DNA of 63,432 nt from an uncultured Verrucomicrobiota bacterium (GTDB lineage: Bacteria; Verrucomicrobiota; Verrucomicrobiia; Limisphaerales; JADLHS01). Every line of letters begins with the position of its first letter. Within the stretch, counting starts at the first letter, position 1. The stretch is taken from contig CAIKLQ010000841.1 of the NCBI GenBank assembly GCA_903828255.1, forward strand, positions 1-63,432, written 5' to 3'. Below, piece by piece: positions 27,578 to 35,101 of the stretch. The translations under genes were made by a program, and so were the position numbers. The notes under the pieces were generated by a model that was not told the DNA's origin, made no database searches, and worked only from the letters and a program-made list of their open reading frames with translations.

Positions 27578-27606
27578 TTGTACCTTTTATCCCCATTTTG
27601 TACCCA
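27573..27606 (-). promoter_or_regulatory. Candidate MraZ operator (three TGGG boxes)
   Basis: On the minus strand, TGGG occurs at 27606-27603, 27595-27592 and 27576-27573, with starts 11 and 19 bp apart. The pattern approximates the roughly 10-bp-spaced TGGGN boxes bound by E. coli MraZ. Two of the boxes lie in near-identical units (TACAAA(A)TGGG). If the gene starts at ATG 27502 they lie 70-105 bp upstream; with the longer start the last box overlaps the start codon. Confidence 0.4.
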
Positions 27607-28001
27607 TGAAGCAACGATATGTTGTTCACAACTTGTTCACGCGCCGCGGCGCGCACCGGATTAGATGCGCAAGTCATTGCGCTCCTGATCACTAGGCCCG
27701 AAGCGATTTTGACTAAACCGGAAAACTAAGCGGTTGCCAGGAGCCTGTTGGTAATTCATCAATCCTGGTTTTGGTCGGGTTATTCACACGCCCTTTCGGA
27801 TTTGATTCCCAACAACGCTGGCGCTTGGATTTGGACGCTTTTGCCGAAGCGCCAGTCTGTGACCGGCTTTGCCCAATCCAAGCCGCCAAAGCCGATCCCA
27901 TCCGGCGCTCCGGCAGAGTCCCGGGCAACATGGCGGTTAACCGCGCGTCGGCCTCGATAAACCTAGTTGCAGTTGAACTTCCGCCCACCTAGCTTTCGGC
28001 C
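27607..28001. other. Intergenic stretch between mraZ and the hydrolase
   Basis: About 395 bp between divergent genes. It contains a CGCCGCGGCGCG palindrome near 27642-27653 and a CCAGTCTGTGACCGG motif near 27860 resembling a repeat in the 57-58 kb region. Short open frames on both strands show no recognisable product. Confidence 0.4.
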
Positions 28002-28988
28002 ATGACAAATCCATTCCCTGTTTGTGTCCCGCGGAAATACTTCGCCCACGTAACAAAGCGTTTCTTGATTCTGGCCTGGTTGTGCTGCTGCGGCGGCGGC
28101 GCGACCAACCCAGCACGTTCCGAAGAAACAAACGCCTACCCGCGCATCAGCGAGGAAGCCTTCAAGGCCCGGCTGCCGTTCTTCGATTACGACAAAACGC
28201 TGCCGCTGGATGGCCGGATTGTGCAGGAGTGGAAACAAGGCGGTGGCTTGAAACAGAAGTTTGTCTTCCGCAGTGCGCAGGGATTTTTGGTGCCGGGCTT
28301 CATCGAGTTTCCCAAGACAAATGCGAAGCCTTACCGGCTGGTGCTACTCTTGCACGGCTGGTCCGGCGGCAAGGACGACTGGTATCATGACGACAATTAC
28401 ATCAACGGCGGCCTCATGCGGAAGGCGTTGCTGGAGGCTGGTTATGCCGTGCTGGCGTTGGACGCCGCCACACACGGCGAGCGCAGCAACGAGATTGATT
28501 ATCAACACGTCAACCCCTTCGACGATCCCAAGTCACCGGCCCGCCGCAGCTATTTCACCTACGCCGAGGTTTCAATTCAGACGGTGAAGGATTACCGGCG
28601 GGCGCTGGATTTCGTCGCCGAGCGCGGGGAGGTGGACATGAGCCGCATCGGCCTGCTGGGTTACAGCATGGGCGGCATGGACTCGTTTTATCTGCTCTCC
28701 GTCGAGCCCCGCATCAAGATGGCGGTGGCGGTGGTGCCCCCGCTGGTCAGCATCGGCTACGGCCCGGCCGCGCCTGTGGACTACAGTTGGGGCATTGGCA
28801 ACCGGCCGTTCCTCATGCTAATGGGCCGCAAGGACGGATTGGGCATTACCGAGAAGGTAGAGGCTTCGTACCACCATTACATCGAGACCCCAAACACAAA
28901 GCTGATCTGGTACGACAAGGGCCACCAGTTGGGAGAAATCTACGTGCCCGACGCGCTAGCGTGGATCAAGCAACACCTGGGCGAGTGA
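28002..28988 (+). CDS. Exported alpha/beta hydrolase (dienelactone hydrolase/peptidase S9-like)
   Basis: A 328-residue protein starting with a basic region and a hydrophobic signal (RFLILAWLCCCGGG), possibly a lipoprotein. The alpha/beta-hydrolase core shows the oxyanion segment LLLHGWSGGKDDW, the nucleophile elbow GYSMGG, a catalytic Asp in GRKDGLG and a His in DKGHQLG. A catalytic triad Ser-Asp-His is therefore visible. Such secreted hydrolases cleave esters or short peptides; the substrate cannot be named. Confidence 0.8.
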   Translation: MTNPFPVCVPRKYFAHVTKRFLILAWLCCCGGGATNPARSEETNAYPRISEEAFKARLPFFDYDKTLPLDGRIVQEWKQGGGLKQKFVFRSAQGFLVPGFIEFPKTNAKPYRLVLLLHGWSGGKDDWYHDDNYINGGLMRKALLEAGYAVLALDAATHGERSNEIDYQHVNPFDDPKSPARRSYFTYAEVSIQTVKDYRRALDFVAERGEVDMSRIGLLGYSMGGMDSFYLLSVEPRIKMAVAVVPPLVSIGYGPAAPVDYSWGIGNRPFLMLMGRKDGLGITEKVEASYHHYIETPNTKLIWYDKGHQLGEIYVPDALAWIKQHLGE

Positions 28989-29120
28989 TCAATAGTTGAA
29001 ACAGGGGCGACCCGTCGCCACCTCAACGCATCCGGTCCGTTCCAAGTACCAGTCCAGACCGAGCTTGCCGGCGGCGTCATAATTCATCGTGGCGGGGTAA
29101 GAGTATTGCCCCTTGTTGTA
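28989..29120 (-). pseudogene. Fragment of the 3' end of an unknown gene
   Basis: On the minus strand a clean coding stretch reads NYNKGQYSYPATMNYDAAGK and continues to DWYLERTGCVEVATG, ending in a stop at 28989. Upstream in the same frame there is an in-frame TAG shortly before the fragment, and no start. It looks like the C-terminus of a lost gene left between the hydrolase and the peptidase remnant. I do not recognise the family. Confidence 0.4.
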
Positions 29121-29129
29121 ATTGGAGGA

Positions 29130-29555
29130 CCGGCTCTTCTATCCCCTGTTCTCCTCGCGGGCCATCCGCCCCGGCGATTGGGTCGCGTGCGCGCCAACGA
29201 GGCGGACGATCGGAAACGCCACGGCAAAGGCGGCGCGCTCACGGGCCAGGCCGGACTTGCCTAGTCGCCGGTGCTGGCGGTGCCGGGCAACCGGATCCGG
29301 TTCACATCGCGGTCCTTCGAGATCAACGGGGTCGCACACGAAAGATTCCCGCGCATGCCGGTGGAGGACGAACTCATGGTGCCGGAAAAATGTTGGTTCC
29401 TCTGGCCGGATATTGCTATATCCGGTCGCGGGAACGTCGGGGAAGCGATCATCGGTGGGGCGATGCTCCAGATGGCCGTGGTCGCGGAGAAGCAGGTGAA
29501 GCTCGTTGGGAAACCCTTCAACCGCTGGTTCTGGCGCCGCCAAATTTTTTCATGA
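29130..29555 (+). pseudogene. Remnant of an S26-family signal peptidase (TraF-like)
   Basis: A frame starting at GTG 29271 encodes LAVPGNRIRFTSRSFEINGV and then PEKCWFLWPDIAISGRGNVGEA, the C-terminal part of an S26/TraF-like serine peptidase. The upstream part, with IRPGDWVACAP, is in a different frame and lacks the catalytic serine region, so the gene is frameshifted and truncated. Its end overlaps the start of the TPR gene by 4 bp. Confidence 0.55.
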
Positions 29556-30331
29556 GCCGCTTTGTAAATCTTGAACTCGGGGGCGAATCCGAGGATCACG
29601 CGTATGGCGAACAAACCGCGCTGGTCAAGGACGAGGCGTACTATCTGGGCGAAGCGCGGGCAGCTTTTGAAAGCGCCCGGTTTGAAGTGGCGCTGCGCCA
29701 TTACTCCAAAGTGCTCGAATATAACCCCAAAAACGCCGCCGCCTGGACGGGCCAAGTGCGGATGTTGATCGAGCTGGGCGAATTCCGCGAAGCCAAGCTC
29801 TGGGCGGATAAGGCGCTGGAAACATTTCCCCGCGAACCCGAGTTGCTGGCCGCCAAAGCCGTGGCGCTGGGCCGCAGCGGCGATCTTCAGGGCGCGCTGG
29901 CCTTCTCCGACGCGGCCATTGAAGAGCGCGGCGACACGCCCTACATCTGGCTGGCCCGCGGCGATGTGCTGCTGACGCGCAAAGAACCGCGGGCGAATTA
30001 TTGCTTCGACAAGGCGCTGCTGCTGGCGCCGCGCGACTGGTTTGTGGCGTGGCTTGCCGCGCGCATCCGGTGTTTCCACGAACAATTCGCGCTCGCTTTC
30101 AAGCTGATGCAGTCGGCGGTGGAATGGAACGCGGGGCATTTTCTGGTCTGGCTGGAACTCGGGCGTTGCCAGCACGCGCTCGGCTTGGTCGGCCCGGCCC
30201 GCAACTCGTACACGCAGGCCCATCAACTCAACCCCTACTGTTCCGAGGCGGACCTCGCACTGTCGAAACTCTCGCAAACCGGACTCTGGTCACGGCTGTG
30301 CGGCTGGCGCCGACAACTATTCAACTCATGA
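29552..30331 (+). CDS. TPR-repeat protein
   Basis: From ATG 29552 the protein has 259 residues built of about six tetratricopeptide repeats, for example ALRHYSKVLEYNPKNAAAWT, EAKLWADKALETFPREPELL and ALAFSDAAIEERGDTPYIWL. It has no signal peptide, so it is likely cytoplasmic and serves as a binding platform. Its stop overlaps the start of the PilT-like ATPase (ATGA), so the two proteins are made together and may interact. Confidence 0.8.
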   Translation: MSRFVNLELGGESEDHAYGEQTALVKDEAYYLGEARAAFESARFEVALRHYSKVLEYNPKNAAAWTGQVRMLIELGEFREAKLWADKALETFPREPELLAAKAVALGRSGDLQGALAFSDAAIEERGDTPYIWLARGDVLLTRKEPRANYCFDKALLLAPRDWFVAWLAARIRCFHEQFALAFKLMQSAVEWNAGHFLVWLELGRCQHALGLVGPARNSYTQAHQLNPYCSEADLALSKLSQTGLWSRLCGWRRQLFNS

Positions 30332-31389
30332 GCACGGAATACCTCGACCGTTTTCTTGCCGTCGCCAAAGACTTTGAGGCTTCGGACCTGCACCTGGTCG
30401 TCGGGGTGCCGCCGGCCTTCCGCGTGAACGGCGAAATCATCATCGCCAATGAGGACGCGCTGACTGAGGACCAGTTGACGACGATGGCGAACAGCCTGTT
30501 GAACGAGCAACAGCAGCGGAAATTTGACCAGGACTGGGAGCTGTGTATTTCCCTGTTGCACCCCGTGGCGGGCCGGGTGCGCGTGACGTTTTACCGGCGC
30601 AACGGGCATCCGGAGTTGAGTCTGCGCTTTTGCGGGGAACGCATCGCCAAGCGTGCGGAACTCGGTCTGCCCGTTCGCATTGAGGAACTCGCCCGGAAAC
30701 CAAACGGCTTGGTGCTCATCACCGGCCCCACAGGTGCCGGCAAAAAGACGAGACACATTTACCTGGTGTACGTGATCAACAGCGAGCGCCGCTGCAAGAT
30801 CGTCACCATCGAAGACCCGATCGAGTTCGTGCATGAAAACAAACGCGCCATCGTGGTCCAGCAGGAGGTGCTCACGGATGTGCGCTCGTTCAACCGCGCG
30901 CTCGTTCATGTCTTGCGGCAGGACCCGGACGTGATTGTGGTGGGCGAGATGCGGGACTATGAAGCCATTTCGACGGCGCTGACGGCGGCGGAAACGGGCC
31001 ACCTGGTTTTGGCGACGATGCACTCGCCCAATGTCGCGCTCGCGCTGGAGCGGATCATCGGCGTGTTTGAAGGCAGCGCGCAGCGGCAGATCATCCTCCA
31101 ATTGTCCAACGCGTTGCAGGGGATCATCGCCCAAGATTTGTTACCCGCCACCGACCGCTCGCGTCGCGTGCTCGCCTATGAGTTGCTGATTGCGAATGGC
31201 GCGGTGCGCAATCTAATCCGGGAAAACCAGCTTCATCAAATGGAGAACACTCTGCAAACGGGACGCAAGGACGGGATGGTGCTGATGGACAATTGCCTTT
31301 ACGACCTTTACTGCAAGTGCCTCATCAGCTACGACACCGCCGTGAGCCGCGCGCGACATCCCGACCGAATCATCCCGCAGAAAAGTTGA
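30328..31389 (+). CDS. PilT/PilU-like ATPase with altered Walker A
   Basis: A 353-residue member of the type II/IV secretion ATPase family, most like the pilus retraction motor PilT/PilU. It has the N-terminal PAS-like part (ASDLHLVVGVPPAFRVNGE), the Asp box (VTIEDPIEFVHE), Walker B (RQDPDVIVVGEMRD) and the His box (AAETGHLVLATMHS). The Walker A reads GPTGAGKKTRH (133-143) where PilT has GPTGSGKSTT: the nucleotide-binding Ser/Thr is replaced by Lys140. ATP binding may be weakened or lost. No other pilus genes are near. The gene is translationally coupled to the TPR gene and is followed by a terminator. Confidence 0.8.
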   Translation: MSTEYLDRFLAVAKDFEASDLHLVVGVPPAFRVNGEIIIANEDALTEDQLTTMANSLLNEQQQRKFDQDWELCISLLHPVAGRVRVTFYRRNGHPELSLRFCGERIAKRAELGLPVRIEELARKPNGLVLITGPTGAGKKTRHIYLVYVINSERRCKIVTIEDPIEFVHENKRAIVVQQEVLTDVRSFNRALVHVLRQDPDVIVVGEMRDYEAISTALTAAETGHLVLATMHSPNVALALERIIGVFEGSAQRQIILQLSNALQGIIAQDLLPATDRSRRVLAYELLIANGAVRNLIRENQLHQMENTLQTGRKDGMVLMDNCLYDLYCKCLISYDTAVSRARHPDRIIPQKS

Positions 31390-31431
31390 CCCCCTCGCCC
31401 GAGCGGCGGCCATACTGACTGCGGAAAACAA

Positions 31432-31457
31432 AAGAGCCGGCTTCGCAGCCGGCTCTT
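31432..31457 (-). terminator. Rho-independent terminator
   Basis: A perfect 11-bp inverted repeat (AAGAGCCGGCT, loop TCGC, AGCCGGCTCTT) lies between the converging PilT-like gene and the lipoprotein gene. On the minus strand it is followed by TTTGTTTT, the best U-run, so it ends the lipoprotein transcript; it may work in both directions. Confidence 0.85.
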
Positions 31458-31479
31458 GCCACCAAAACGAGGCGAAAAC

Positions 31480-31872
31480 TTAGCGGACGAGCTTCAAGGC
31501 AATCTGTTTTTCCAGTTCGTGGCACAGGAGCAAGTCGGTGCCCCCAGCCGAAGTGCGAGCTTGCACCGTCACGGCGCTGACTTTCGCATCCACCGGCAGC
31601 ACACTCACCCAGACATTGCGCTGGTTCACTTTGCCTTTGAGCGCGAGCACATTGTTCGTGCCGTGGAGCGTGCTTTCACTGATCAGGGTGCCATTGAAAA
31701 TAATCACCGCCTTGGCCGCTTCGTAAATTTGGGCCGGTGAACGTTCGTAGCGTCCTTCGATCCGGTCTTTGACAAAGGGTACGGCGGCGGTTTTGTTGCC
31801 ATTGACGGTGCCGACACACCCGGCGGCCAATACCGCGGCGCCAGCAATCACTGCGAGAAATTTCATATTCAT
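31480..31872 (-). CDS. Small lipoprotein (DUF3568-like)
   Basis: From ATG 31872 (or 31866) the protein has about 130 residues. The signal MKFLAVIAGAAVLAAGC has a clear lipobox (LAAGC). The mature part contains RIEGRYERSPAQIYEAAKAV and VWVSVLPVDAKVSAVTVQAR, resembling the DUF3568 family of small periplasmic proteins. Its role is unknown. It sits downstream of the sigma-54 regulator on the same strand, with a 170-bp gap, and ends at the terminator. Confidence 0.75.
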   Translation of the reverse strand: MNMKFLAVIAGAAVLAAGCVGTVNGNKTAAVPFVKDRIEGRYERSPAQIYEAAKAVIIFNGTLISESTLHGTNNVLALKGKVNQRNVWVSVLPVDAKVSAVTVQARTSAGGTDLLLCHELEKQIALKLVR

Positions 31873-32042
31873 GGACCCAATGCAACCACATCCGGCGCCA
31901 CGGTCAAGCACGAAGCCGGGACAATTGAACTCCCAGAGCTCCCAGAACTGCGACACGAACTGCTGGCTTGATACCGATTGCCCGAATTCTCGCGCCGACC
32001 AGTGGGAATCGAACCGGGCATGAGGCGGATACTTTTCGGCGT

Positions 32043-33386
32043 TTAGACCTCCAGGCCGTATGCCTTGATCTTGTTGTAGAGCGTCTGGCGCCCGATGCCG
32101 AGGCGTTTGGCGGCTTCGAGTTTGTTGCCGGCAGTTTCCTTGAGCATCTGCAGGATGGCATTTCGCTCCACGCCTTCGAGCAACGTAAAGTTGGTGTCCG
32201 ATGATTCGTCGTCCGGCGTTTTCGTCGTGGTGATGGACAGATCGGAGAGGTCCACCGCATTGCCCTCACACAGCAGCACGGCGCGCTGCACTTCGTTCTG
32301 CAACTGGCGCACGTTGCCCGGCCAGTCAAACGCCGTCAACCGCTCGGCCGCCGCCTGGGAAAAGCCGGTGAGCAGCCGGTTCGCCTGCGCGGCGAAACGC
32401 TTCAGGAACGCGTTGGCCAACGGCAGGATGTCCTCGCGCCGCTCGCGCAAGGGTGGCAGGTCCACCGAGATCGCGCTGATGCGGTAAAACAGATCCTCGC
32501 GCAGTTTGCCTTCTTTGATCGCATCCTCGGGCCGGCGATTCGTGGCCGCCACGACGCGACAATTCGTTTTGTAGCTGGTCTTGCCGCCAACGGGACGGAC
32601 CTCCTGATCCTGAAGCACGCGTAACAATTTACTCTGCGTATCAATCGGCATCTCGGAAATTTCATCGAGGAACAGCGTTCCGTCCTCCGCCTCGCGGAAC
32701 AATCCGGTCCGGTCCGCGTGCGCGCCGGTGAACGCCCCTTTGACCGAGCCGAACAACTCGCTCTCGATCAGTTCCCGCGGCAAAGCCGCGCAATTGATCT
32801 TGATGATGCGTCCCTTGCTGCGCCGGCTCATGGCGTGGAGCAAATCCGCGATCACTTCCTTGCCCGTGCCGCTTTCGCCGGTAATGAGCACCGTCACATC
32901 GCTGGGGGCGACCCGTTCGATAGTGCGCACAACGCCCCGCATCACCGGGCTGCCGAAGATGGGGGTCACCGTGCCACTCATGGTTCCGAGGGCGCCACGC
33001 AGCGTGCTGGTCTCCTCCCTCTGGCACCGGCTATCAAGTGCGCATCGGACGTCTGCCAGCAGCTTCTCACTCTCAAACGGCTTGGAAATAAAGTTGGAGG
33101 CGCCGCGCTGCATCGCTTTGACGGCCATGTCCACGCTGCCGTAGCCCGTAAGCACGATGACCTCGGTGTCGGCCCAGCGCTTCTTGATTTGCGGCAGCAG
33201 TTCAAGCCCGTCAGCGTCGGGGAGTTTTACGTCCAGCAACACCACGTCGGGTTGCTCGCCGCCAAACGCCTTTTGCAACGCCGCGCCGCTGTCGGCATGC
33301 GCCACGCTGAAATCTTTCTCCAGCACCATTGCCAAAAGCGTGCGCAACTCGGCCTGATCATCAACGATTAAAACTTTACCCTTCAT
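32043..33386 (-). CDS. Sigma-54-dependent response regulator (NtrC family)
   Basis: A 447-residue protein with three domains: a receiver (1-120; phospho-acceptor Asp52 in VVLLDVKLPDADG), an AAA+ sigma-54 interaction domain (about 140-370; Walker A GESGTGKE, the GAFTGA loop, Walker B GTLFLDEIS) and a Fis-type helix-turn-helix at the end (AAKRLGIGRQTLYNKIK). It activates sigma-54 promoters after phosphorylation. No histidine kinase is adjacent, so its signal is unknown. Its start overlaps the stop of the C26 peptidase gene by 4 bp, so the two are co-translated. Confidence 0.92.
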   Translation of the reverse strand: MKGKVLIVDDQAELRTLLAMVLEKDFSVAHADSGAALQKAFGGEQPDVVLLDVKLPDADGLELLPQIKKRWADTEVIVLTGYGSVDMAVKAMQRGASNFISKPFESEKLLADVRCALDSRCQREETSTLRGALGTMSGTVTPIFGSPVMRGVVRTIERVAPSDVTVLITGESGTGKEVIADLLHAMSRRSKGRIIKINCAALPRELIESELFGSVKGAFTGAHADRTGLFREAEDGTLFLDEISEMPIDTQSKLLRVLQDQEVRPVGGKTSYKTNCRVVAATNRRPEDAIKEGKLREDLFYRISAISVDLPPLRERREDILPLANAFLKRFAAQANRLLTGFSQAAAERLTAFDWPGNVRQLQNEVQRAVLLCEGNAVDLSDLSITTTKTPDDESSDTNFTLLEGVERNAILQMLKETAGNKLEAAKRLGIGRQTLYNKIKAYGLEV

Positions 33387-34159
33387 AATTGTTCTCTACG
33401 GTTCGCGGCGCACGCCCGGGTGAACGCCTTGAAAATGGCGCGGTGCGCCGGATACTGATCCACGAGTCGCTCGGGATGAAACTGCACGCTCAACAGGAAC
33501 GGCAGCAACGACCCCACTTCCGGCTTCAATTGCATGGCCTCAACCACGCCATCGTCGCTGCGCCCGATCACGAGCAACGGTTCCCCTGGTCGATCCACTG
33601 CCTGATGATGCGTGCTGTTCACGCCCATCGTCAGCTTGCCCGTTATTTTGGCGAGGAGTGAATCCGCTGTCAAATGCACAGCATGCGTGATCCCGCTTTT
33701 CTTGTCCGGACGCCGATGATTGAGCGCCCCGGGAATCTGGCTGGCGACGTCCACTACCAATGAGCCACCCAGCGCCACGTTCAACACCTGATGCCCGCGG
33801 CAAATCGCCAGCAACGGCTTGTGCTGGCGGAACACCTCGTCCACCAAGATTACCTCGCGCAAATCCCGCGCCCCGCCATCCGCCGTGATGGTTACCGTGC
33901 GCCGCAATTTTGCCGGCAGGCGCTCTGCGTACAGCGCCGGGTCCACGTCCTCGCCGCCGGGGAGCAAAACGCCATCCGCCCGGCGCACGCACTCCGCGAT
34001 GACCCGACGCGACGCCGTGGCCGGCAGGGTCAGCGGAATCGCGCCCGCGCCCATCAAGGCCATCTGGTAAGTCTCGGAAAGGCTGAGCGCCATATCCCCA
34101 AACTCGTCGCCATGTTTCTCGACGTTCGGCGAGACGAGGATGATTGGGGCGCGGTTCAT
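33383..34159 (-). CDS. Class I glutamine amidotransferase-like hydrolase (peptidase C26, PuuD-like)
   Basis: A 258-residue protein of the gamma-glutamyl-GABA hydrolase type. The nucleophile is Cys120 in ICRGHQVLN, the histidine and glutamate are in SVQFHPE, and the N-terminal half carries LLPGGEDVDPALY. Members hydrolyse gamma-glutamyl amides, for example in putrescine degradation. No other putrescine genes are near. It is coupled to the downstream response regulator. Confidence 0.85.
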   Translation of the reverse strand: MNRAPIILVSPNVEKHGDEFGDMALSLSETYQMALMGAGAIPLTLPATASRRVIAECVRRADGVLLPGGEDVDPALYAERLPAKLRRTVTITADGGARDLREVILVDEVFRQHKPLLAICRGHQVLNVALGGSLVVDVASQIPGALNHRRPDKKSGITHAVHLTADSLLAKITGKLTMGVNSTHHQAVDRPGEPLLVIGRSDDGVVEAMQLKPEVGSLLPFLLSVQFHPERLVDQYPAHRAIFKAFTRACAANRREQL

Positions 34160-34232
34160 TCACTGGCACTATACGAGCGAAAGTGCGCCTTGTCAGTGGG
34201 AAATTCCGTTGCCCGATTGAAGGCGTCCGCGT

Positions 34233-34502
34233 TCACAGCTTCACTTCCGGAAACCGCTCGCGAATTCTGCGGCGCACGAGTTCCTCGTGGACGGGCTGCA
34301 ACCGGCGGCGCGTGATGAGGCGCTCCACAGCATCGTGAAGCTCCAGCCAGTCTTCGATGGGCGGTTCGGGCACGCGTTGCCACTGGTCAAACCGCTTTTC
34401 GCGATGGAAGAAACGCCACTCGCCACCCACGCGCTGGGCATAGACCTGGAGTTTCTTTCCCTCGTCGGTAACGCGTTTCCAACTAACTTCAGCTTTGGGC
34501 AT
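34233..34502 (-). CDS. Small conserved hypothetical protein (89 aa)
   Basis: From ATG 34502 the product begins MPKAEVSWKRVTDEGKKLQV and is basic and helical, with WRFFHREKRFDQWQ and two Arg-rich stretches near the end. It may bind nucleic acid, but no family is recognised. The frame is open further to 34559 through a heptamer repeat, which I exclude. It lies between ispF and the amidotransferase gene on the same strand. Confidence 0.55.
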   Translation of the reverse strand: MPKAEVSWKRVTDEGKKLQVYAQRVGGEWRFFHREKRFDQWQRVPEPPIEDWLELHDAVERLITRRRLQPVHEELVRRRIRERFPEVKL

Positions 34503-34512
34503 TTTTGTAGTG

Positions 34513-34533
34513 CAGAGTTCAGAGTTCGGAGTC
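34513..34533. repeat. Heptamer repeat CAGAGTT
   Basis: Units CAGAGTT, CAGAGTT and CGGAGTC in register, 10 bp before the start of the small hypothetical gene. An inverted partner (TCTGAACTCCGGACT) lies 30 bp further on, beside the ispF stop. Confidence 0.5.
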
Positions 34534-34580
34534 GAAAAGCCAGCGCCCGCAAGTCGCAAAGGCTCTGAACTCCGGACTAT

Positions 34581-35057
34581 TCACGGCAAATCCACACACG
34601 CCACCGCCATCGCAGCGATACCTTCTTCGCGACCGATGAAACCCATCAGCTCGTTTGTGGTGGCTTTGACGCCAATCTGTCCCACGCTCACCCCGAGCGC
34701 GGCGGCGATGTTTTTTTTCATGGCGGCGATGTATGGATAAATCTTCGGCGCTTGCGCGATCACCGTCGCGTCCACGTTCACGAGGTGGCCACCACGCCGG
34801 GCGGTTTGGGCGGCGGCCTCGGCGAGAAACACGCGGCTCGGCGCGTCCTTCCAACGCGGATCCGTATTCGGGAAAAAATGCCCGATGTCCTCCTCGCCCA
34901 AGGCCCCCAGCACCGCGTCGCAAATGGCGTGCATGAGCGCATCGGCATCCGAGTGACCATCCAACCCTTTGGGATGTGGAATCTCCACGCCGCCCAAGAT
35001 GAGCCGGCGACCCGCAACCAACTGATGAACATCGTAACCGATGCCGACGTGAACCAT
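34581..35057 (-). CDS. ispF: 2-C-methyl-D-erythritol 2,4-cyclodiphosphate synthase
   Basis: A 158-residue enzyme of the MEP isoprenoid pathway; it cyclises CDP-ME-2-phosphate and releases CMP. The metal ligands Asp9 and His11 are in GYDVHQL. Other landmarks are HSDADALMHAICDAVLGALG, DIGHFFPNTDPRWK and the C-terminal TTNELMGFIGREEGIAAMAV. Length is normal. The common partner ispD is not next to it. Confidence 0.94.
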   Translation of the reverse strand: MVHVGIGYDVHQLVAGRRLILGGVEIPHPKGLDGHSDADALMHAICDAVLGALGEEDIGHFFPNTDPRWKDAPSRVFLAEAAAQTARRGGHLVNVDATVIAQAPKIYPYIAAMKKNIAAALGVSVGQIGVKATTNELMGFIGREEGIAAMAVACVDLP

Positions 35058-35101
35058 TCGCTAGACTAGGGAGGTTGCGCGGTGCGACCAAGCTTAATTC
35101 C

